This document shows, piece after piece, positions 24,601-33,600 of a DNA stretch of 64,000 bases. The stretch's first letter is position 1; each line of letters starts with the position of its first letter. The stretch comes from Nicotiana tabacum (Eukaryota; Streptophyta; Magnoliopsida; Solanales; Solanaceae). A model generated the notes under the pieces. It had not been told where the DNA came from. It made no database searches and worked only from the letters and a program-made list of their open reading frames with translations. A program made the position numbers and the translations under genes. Location: assembly GCF_000715075.1 (NCBI RefSeq), contig NC_134101.1, forward strand, positions 149,023,084-149,087,083, given 5' to 3'.

Positions 24601-27600
24601 TGTAAATAACACTTCAAGCAACTGATTCTACGATTAAATTCAAAGCTAATACGTGAAATTATGTAAAATGACCAAAACTCCCCTCGGGCCCACATCTCGG
24701 AATCGGGTGAAATTTACATTTTCAGAAACCTCGTACACTCACGAGTCTATACATAACAAGAACACTGAAATTGGAGTCCAAATGACCACTTAAATCCTCA
24801 TTTAAAGGCCTCTTAAACTCAAGCACTAATTAACCATTTTTCCTAAATTTCTCCATACTAATTAGGTCTTTAATCACATAAAAACGAGTTATAAAGTCAA
24901 GGACATTACCTCCAAGTGATTCCCCTTTGTTTTCCTCAAAAATCTTTCTCAAAAGCTTCAAACCCGGATGAAAATGGTGAAAGAATCCCTAAATTTCGCG
25001 AAGGCAACTATTTATATGTTCTGGCCAGTGATTTCCACATCTGCGGCCCTGTGCGGTCCCGCTTCTGCGAAACAAATGTCGTATCTGCAACTTTCACTTA
25101 AGGGCCCAATTCTCGCATCTACGAAACATTAACCGCAGGAGCGGTTCCGATTCTGCGAACCTTTAATCGCATCTGCGGCGCCGCATCTGCGGCGCCGCAT
25201 CTGCGGTCCCCAAATCGCAGATGCGAAAATACCAGAAGACCAGCTGCTGCAGCAACTTCAATTCCAAAATTTCCTCCGTTAACCATCCGAATTCATCCCG
25301 AGGCCTCCGGGACCTCAACCAAAGGCACCAACAAGTCACAAACCACTATCCAAACTTGTACCAATCCTTAAAACACCTAAAACAACATCGAAACCTCGAA
25401 TTAACCATGGATTTAAGCCTAAGAACTCCAAATTTCTCAAAATACGCTTTCGATCAAAAAGTCTGCCAAACCTCGTCCGAATGACCTGAAATTTTGTGCA
25501 CACGTCCAAATGATACAACGGAACTACTGCAACTCTCGGAATTCCATTCCGACCCTCAGATCAAAATCTCACTATCGGACCGGAAACTTCAAAAATTCAA
25601 CTTTCGGCATTTCAAGCCTAAATTAGCTATGGACCTCCAAAACACACTCCGAACACGCTCCTAACCCCAAAATCACCCAACGGAGCTAACGGAACTATCG
25701 GATTTCCAATCCGAGGCCATCTTCACACTGTTCCGACTACGGTCAACTTTCCAACACTTAAGCTCTCATTTAGGGACTAAGTGTCCCAAAAACTCTCTGA
25801 AACTTGAAACCGAACATCCTGGCAAATCAAAATAGCAGAAATTAATTTGGGGAAAGCAGTTAATAGGGGATCGGGGCGTTAATTCTTAAGACAACCGGCC
25901 AGATCGTCACACATTGACTCACACTAACGCGGATATTATGAGTTAATAATTTGGTAGATGGATAATAGTTGACACTTTTCTTGCCTATTCTGAGTAGCCT
26001 TACCAATTTTCAGGCGTATTATTGACTTTGGTAGCGCTGTGGATGATTTCACATTGAAGCACTTGTATGGGTCTATTGGGCCTTCAAGGTATCATATTTG
26101 CCGAATCTTTCTTTTCGGCTCTTTTTGCTTTTCACTGAATGACATCTAGGCACTCTGAACTTGTAGCGTACATTTACTTGTAAATCCTAGTCATAGAGTG
26201 GTGTTTTTTCTCTTGGGTGCGCCGTCTATAGTGTCATGTGACTATATGCCCGCCAACTAAAATCAAATATTGTCACCTGATATAGAATTTAGATTTCATT
26301 TCCAATCATGTTTGTATACCATCTGCATTATGCAGCTATTGACTGACGACACTACTGAGTTCTTTATATTATTGATGTTTATTTGCTCCCAGTAATCGAT
26401 CATGGTGTGGTCGTCTTTGTAACCCTTGTCTATTATGTTGATATAAGATGAGGAGCATTGTTGATCTCTCCCTCCCTGTTTGCTGGCTGAGTGTTATAGT
26501 AGCATGTATATTTGAACTAAACAAACACTGTAATCAGTGGTTCCACCATCCACCCTAGTTGTCTGCCTATGCATATACGGCACTTAAAGTAATTTTAAAT
26601 CGGTTGATCTAAAGGTTAAAAGGTTGGTATATCAAAAACAACAAGGATGACACATCACGGGACATGCAACCAAAATAAGACATTGCCACATGGAAAATGT
26701 ATGGTTGTTTCAGTGTATCACTGATTAATCTTGTTCTTCAGTTATCCTGCTAGCGCCTAGCATTAGGTTACTAGTTGTCCATTTGATCCAAGCACTGGGA
26801 TAACCAGTTGAGCATTACCATTTCCCTACTTTCATATGGGCTAATCACAGGGCTTCCAACAATCTCTCGAAGTATGGGCTGAACATGAATTCATTAGGGA
26901 AGTTTGTTGCCCAAATGATGGAATGTTTGTCTTCTACTTTTTGTGCTGAAAAATGTATACTTAAAAATCATATGATCTCTTTTGCTGCTCCTAGCCATTT
27001 TTTCTGTGATATATAGAGGAATTTCACCACCTTTTTATATTTTTACATTTTTTATATTTCTCATTTTTATTTCCTTTTTCTTTTTCACAGAGCTGAACAA
27101 ACTTATGAATATACTCCACCTGAAGCTCTTTTGAATGCCAGTTGGTATCAAGGGCTGACTCTCACTACTATGAAGTATGTCAGGTTCTTGTTACTTCTGA
27201 ATTTTAGTTTTGGTTATATGCCTGTTATTATGTTTCCACAGTTGTATAACATAAGTTGTGCATTCGTCATATAAGTCTTTTGAATATCTAATGTGTAATT
27301 TGGAACTGAATGACTCCTGAAGACAACCAGATTTTTATTCATCATTATGACTGGTATTCACTTAATGTAAATTCATTCATTAACTCAAGAAAATCAGCGC
27401 ACCCAAGGGTGTGGCCTAGTGGTCAATGAAGTGGGTGAAAACCATGAGGTCTCAGGTTCAGATCCCAGTAGAGGCAAAAAACACTAGGTGATTTCTTCCC
27501 ATCTATCCAAGCCTTGTTGCTGGCGGGAGCTGACAAGTATCCCGTGGAATTAGTCGAGGTGCGCGCAAACTGGCCCAGACAACACGATTATTAAAAAAAA

Positions 27601-30600
27601 GTTATAGGGCATTGTATCTTTTCTCTTCTAAGGAAGTGTTACATGCACTAGTCTCACAGAGCTTCTCATTATGTTTGTGTTGAACAGGTATGACATGTGG
27701 AGTGTTGGTGTAGTGATCTTAGAACTGGTTTTGGGTACTCCAGACGTGTTTCAGGTGAGTTCTAGGACGCGTGCTCTTTTAGATCAGCACCTAGAGGGTT
27801 GGAGCGAAAGCTTGAAGGAGCTAGCTTACAAGTAAGTCCAGTTTAGAAATGATTATGCCAGCTCGATAGAGTACTTTTTCGACTTCTTGGAAAAAAATTA
27901 ACGTGGTTAACCATATATGTTGCATTTTATTTTGATTATTTTTCCACGTGGAAGGTGATTGGTATCTTGTTTTACAATACGGTAGTATATATAAGTATTA
28001 CATCGTCTTCAGTTAATCGTCCACAAAAAGATGTAGTCGATCTGCCTTAAGTACCACTGAAGACAAGGTGTCTGATTTCTGCACAACTGAAATCAGAACC
28101 TTGAGGATTAAAAGTTGATGAAACTATGTCTTAAGCCATGACTTATATTTCTGCAGCAATCTGTGTTTAAGGTGATGGGAATATGGAGAAAGAATAGAGT
28201 TGTACTGTGAGAGAATTTTAAGAGAATAGAAGATGTATTAAATACCTGATGATTTGATGAATATAAGACACCTATTTATAGGTGTTAAATACAATACATG
28301 TTATATTTTTCAATCTGGGACGTCTAACACAATTACATTACTCTTCTAATACTCTACTCTGACATTATATCGCTAACAGTTAACATTCTAACACGAATCT
28401 GAAGTTACTCTTCTTTGTAGTTGACTTGCAATGTGTACCTTAATCATAAGTTAAGCCACAGCCGGGAATTTTGATTGAAATATGTGGTGTCACTTTGGTA
28501 GCTAATAACAACTGATTTAGATTTCAAATTTCATTTGAAATGACTACGATTCATTAGAAAATAAAAAGGAAGTTAAATTCCTGTGTTGACATACAAGTTG
28601 TCTAGCACATGTATACACATGTACTACATCATAGCTAGCACATGTATATGAGTTGTATAGTAGGTGTAATACAAGTTGTGTAGCACATGTATACACATGT
28701 ACTACATCATAGCTAGCACATGTATATGAATTGTATAGTAGGTGTAATTAGGTGTATGACAACTAATAGATTAGGTGAATTAGTATTATAAATAGGCCTT
28801 GTAATCTTCTCTTCTAGATATGAAATATAGAACTTCTTTGGTTTCTAACATGGTGTCAGAGCATTGAAGTTTTTTTCATCAGTTTGTTGTTGAGAATTTT
28901 TTTTTTCCCCGTTCGAATTATTTTTGTTCAGAACAGTCTTTCGCTGCTTTGATTTTATTTCACTATTTCTGGCCATTTTTTGCTCCGGCCGCTTCTTTAC
29001 AGATTTTTCTACTCACTATTCCGACCAAAGTGGTACTGTCAGAATTTTTTTTTCCTGACAACTTTCATTTTCCAAGATCAATGTTCCGGCACTGTTCACT
29101 GCACTGTTCACTGTTCAAATATTACTATTCACTGTTCACTGTACTGTTCAAATATCACTGTTCACTGTTCACTGCACTGTTCAAATTTCACTGCACTGTT
29201 CTTGACTATTTGATTCTGCTATTATTTGGGTGCAAGATGACTGAAACGAAACCTACCGTTGATGTCATTCCGGTTATGTCCAAAATTACGGAGAATAAGT
29301 TCATGGGTTCCACTTACATGGATTGGAGTAAGACGATTCGTCTCTATTTGCGGAGCATCGACAAAGAGAACCACTTGGTTGATGATCCACCCAAGGATGA
29401 GACTAAATCAGTCTGGTTAAAGGAAGATGCAAAATTGTTTCTCCAAATCAAGAATTCGATGCACAGTGAGGTAAATGATCTAGTTTCTCATTGTGATTAT
29501 GTGAATGATCTAATGGATTATTTAGATTTTTTGTACTCTGGCAAAGGAAACTTGTCTCGCATGTATGATGTGTGCCAGACATTTTACCATCCATCCATGC
29601 AAGATCGCTCTCTCACCACTTACTTCTCAGAGTTTAAGAAGGTGTATGATGAGCTTAATGTTATATTGCCGTTTAGTCCAGATGTGAAGGTACAACAGGC
29701 TCAGCGTGAACAACTGGCGGTCATGAGTTTCCTTTTTGGTCTTTCTCCCGAATTTGAAGGGGCCAAATCGCAGATTTTATCTGGGACTGCTATCTCTTCC
29801 TTGAAAGAGGCCTTTACAAGAGTGTTGCGTACTGAAAAGTCTCATCCAGGTCCGACAGCCACGATCGATAGTGGTGCTCTGCTTAGCCGCGTCCAAAAGA
29901 ATAGGAGTCATAGTAATCGCAATCGGAGTAGCGATAGTCGAGACCTAAAGCAAGGGGAAGTTGAATGTTTTTATTGTCATGAGCTCGGTCATACCATACG
30001 TTATTGTGTGAAGCTTCAGAATAAGAACAAAAGATCTCAGTATGCCAACATCGCCACTTCCGAGACTATTTCACCATCTCAGTCATCATCTCCTCCTATC
30101 AATACTATCCCCGAGTCAGGTAAAACCACTAAGTGTCTCCTCTCTTCGTCATCCAAATGGGTCATTGATTCTGGTGCCACAGATCATATGACAGGTAACT
30201 CTAAACTCTTTTCCACTTTTCAGTCACATACCCAATGTTCCACAGTTACTTTAGCCGATGGGTCTACCTCATATGTTTTAGGGTCTGGCACTGTTAACCC
30301 AACATCTTCTCTTTCCCTTAGTTCCGTCTTAAATTTGCCTGATTTTTCTTTCAATCTAATATCTGTCAGTAAACTTACTCGTACTCTAAATTGTTGTGTC
30401 TCATTTTTTCCCAATTATTGTCTTTTTCAGGATCTTACGACGAAGCAGATTATTGGTAAAGGTTCTGAGTCTGGGGGTCTCTATGTTCTTGAATCACAGG
30501 TGCCGAAATCCATTTCTTGTTCAACTGTGTTGTCTCCCTTTGATGTACACTGTCGATTGGGTCATCCATCCTTGTCTAGTTTGAAGAAGTTATATCCTCA

Positions 30601-33600
30601 GTTTCAGAGTATTTCCTCTTTAGATTGTGAGTCATGTCAGTTTGCTAAACACCATCGCCTTCCTAAAGTTTCTAGAGTCAATAAACGGGTCGACTTACCT
30701 TTTGAGTTAGTTCACACCGATGTTTGGGGTCCATGTCCTATTATCTCTAAAACTGGTTTTAGATATTTTGTTACCTTTGTGGATGATCATTCTCGTGTTA
30801 CTTGGTTATATTTAATGAAATATCGTTCGGAGTTGTTTTCAATTTTTTGTGCTGAAATGTGCTGAAATAAAAACTAATTTTAATGTTTCCGTTCGTAATT
30901 TAAGGAGTGACAATGCAAAAGAATATTTTTCGGATTTGTTTAAAGATTATATGGCTACAAATGGTATTCTACATCAATGTTCTTGTGTTGACACCCCTTC
31001 TCAAAATGGGGTTGCAGAACGAAAAAATAGACATCTTCTTGAAGTAGGCCAAGCACTCCTCTTTCAAATGAAAGTGCCAAAATGTTTTTGGGCTGATGCC
31101 GTCTCTACAGCTTGTTTTTTAATAAATCGTATGCCATCTTCTGTATTTCATGGTAATATTCCTTACAAGATTCTTTTTTCCTCTAAGCCATTATTTCCTA
31201 ATGAACCCAAAATATTTGGTTGTACTTGTTTTGTTCGTGATGTTCGTCCACAGGTAACTAAATTAGATCCAAAGGCCCTTAAGTGTGTGTTCTTAGGGTA
31301 CTCACGTCTTCAAAAAGGTTATCGATGTTATTCTCTAGATCTCAAAAGGTACTTAGTGTCTGCCGATATCACATTCCATGAAAATATACTCTTGACTTGT
31401 TGCTGAAACTGGAAAGTTGGGATCTAAACCATGCAGCATGCCAATGGTTCCTAACACACAACTCGTGAAAGAAGACGGTCAGTTATTCGAAGATCCAGAG
31501 AAATATAGGAGATTGGTTGAGAATATGAACTATCTTACAGTAACTCGTCCCGATATCGCATGCTCTGTCAGCATTGTGAGTCAGTTTATGTCTTCCCCAA
31601 TAGTCAGGCATTGGGCGCGGCTCTGGAGCAGATTCTTTGTTATCTAAAGAGATCTCCAGGACGGGGTCTAGTATATAAGAATAATGAACACACTAACATT
31701 GAGTGTTTCACAGATGCAGATTGGGCAGGGTCAAAAGCCGATAGGAGATCCACGACAGGATATTGCGTTTTTGTTGGTGGAAACTTGATTTCGTGGAAGA
31801 GTAAGAAACAAAATGTCGTATCTCGATCTAGTGCGGAAGCAGAATACAGAGCTATGGCACAATCTGTGTGTGAGGTTGTATGGGTACACCAACTATTAAG
31901 TGAAGTTGGCTTCCAAACTACATTGCCAGCAAAGTTGTGGTGTGATAATCAAGCTGCTCTTCATATCTCCTCTAATCCTGTATTTCACGAAAGGACTAAG
32001 CACATTGAAATAGATTGTCACTTTGTTCGTGAACAGATTCAACAAAAACTCATCTCTACAGGTCATGTTAGAACTGGAGATCAATTGGGAGACATTTTCA
32101 CAAAAGCTTTGAATGGAGCTCGAGTTGAATATATCTGTAACAAGTTGGGCATGATCAATATATATGCTCCAACTTGAGGGGGAGTGTTGACATACAAGTT
32201 GTCTAGCACATGTATACACATGTACTACATCATAGCTAGCACATGTATATGAGTTGTATAGTAGGTGTAATACAAGTTGTGTAGCACATGTATACACATG
32301 TACTACATCATAGCTAGCACATGTATATGAGTTGTATAGTAGGTGTAATTAGGTGTATGACAACTAATAGATTAGGTGAATTAGTATTATAAATAGGCCT
32401 TGTAATCTTCTCTTCTACATATGAAATATAGAACTTCTTTGGTTTCTAACATCCTGAAACAATCTCAAGCCAATTGGCAGGTGCTGAGTGCTTGGTACTT
32501 AAGTCTGTTAATGGAAAACATCATATTATGCTTCGTATATGATTGAGTATTTGTAAGGAAAAGTTCATCCATAAACCCCATAAGATTTCGGGCTTTTTCC
32601 TTACAAATCACCAACAGTCTTATTACAACTGAATTTCAATTTTTTCCCACTCGTATTAATTTATATAAGATACTTCAATAGAGATTTGCTCTAATCAATT
32701 TGTGCTACTCCTTGTTAGACGTTGCATTGTAGAGGAAAGGTTTTTTACTTGGTATCAATTAATAGAGGAAAGGAGCTTTACACATTTACATGGTCTGTCT
32801 GATGATGGGAGCATGAAAAAGATAATTTTGGTTTGAAGGATTGCTCTTACTCTTTCCAGTTAGGTTGGCATTCTGCTAAATATAGCGGCAATATATGTTT
32901 TGACAGGCTTAGATCTTTCATGGAAATGTGTATTCTGAGCCCTGGAGTTACCTCAAAACTTCATCAAACTAGAGCAAAATATGACCAGGTGAGTGGTCTT
33001 CTTTCTAAATCTATTGGTCCACTGTGTTGCCAGGGTTTTGTCCGAGAGATTTATTTTTGACAATGACAATGACAAGTATTTTTATTGCTTGATGCTACTG
33101 CTCTTTTCTCATTTTCCTCGTGCCGAGGGTCCACTGGAAACAACCTCTCTACACTCACTGTAGGGGTAAGGTCTCCGGACTATCTACCCTCCCCAGACCC
33201 CACTTGTGGGATTATGTTGGGGTTTTTGTTGTTGTAATGACAAGTATTTCTTAGTCTGTTTCAATGTGATAAAGTTTTGACACTTATTTGGAACTATTGT
33301 AAAGTGGGTTTGTTTTAGTTGTGTATTGAGCTATCAGTACGTCATTAAAGATCACCTTAGTTCAAGCTCTTGCAATTATGTTCAAGTTACACCAATACGG
33401 ATTAGATTTATTCAATGTCATCCAACTGATTCTTCATTCTTCTATCTCATTTTTTCATTTTTCCCCTTTATTTTACCAATATAAGTGGATGTTTGTCTTA
33501 TACCTGTTTATGGCAGGAGATATTAGGTGGTGGAAACGTATTTCATTTTCATATCTAACCTGTGAAAAATGCTTTCCTGACATTTCTGAAGCCTACTAGT

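Larger units (their letters stand above)
15276..25911 (-). mobile_element. Gypsy chromovirus, Tekay/Del-like, 10.6 kb
   Basis: Complete boundaries with target duplication CATTG (15271-15275 and 25912-25916) and large LTRs 15276-18075 (2,800 bp) and 23163-25911 (2,749 bp). The tRNA-Met primer site complement gctctgatacca is at 23148-23159 and the purine-tract complement tcctcctacac lies after 18075. The internal 5.1 kb encodes gag, protease, RT, RNase H, integrase and a C-terminal chromodomain-like tail, all minus strand and broken by frameshifts. The very long LTRs, GPY/chromodomain tail and primer type favour Tekay/Del. LTRs differ by scattered changes and by tandem-repeat copy number. Confidence 0.95.
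3700..26013 (+). other. Giant intron (22.3 kb) made of retroelements
   Basis: The intron opens gtacgt and closes ttttcag. It holds complete units at 4054-8258, 8697-14975 and 15276-25911, which sum to about 21.1 kb. Only about 1.2 kb of other sequence remains (3700-4053, 8259-8696, 14976-15275, 25912-26013). The first unit is in gene orientation and the other two are opposite. Confidence 0.8.
28584..32451 (+). mobile_element. Young Copia retrotransposon, RT-deleted, in kinase intron 4
   Basis: Target duplication TCCTG (28579-28583, 32452-32456). Two 267-bp LTRs (28584-28850, 32185-32451) differ at only about two positions. Primer site tggtgtcagagc is at 28851-28862 and the purine tract ttgagggggag precedes the 3' LTR. 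Gag, protease and integrase are present, but most of the RT is deleted near 31400. It lies in gene orientation. A recent insertion of an internally deleted copy, mobilised in trans, is inferred. Confidence 0.96.

Noticed and set aside
28949..29236. N-terminal extension of the Copia gag beginning at 28949
   Set aside because: It translates the leader and the CACTGTTCACTG array into low-complexity text. The gag signature starts at Met 29237.
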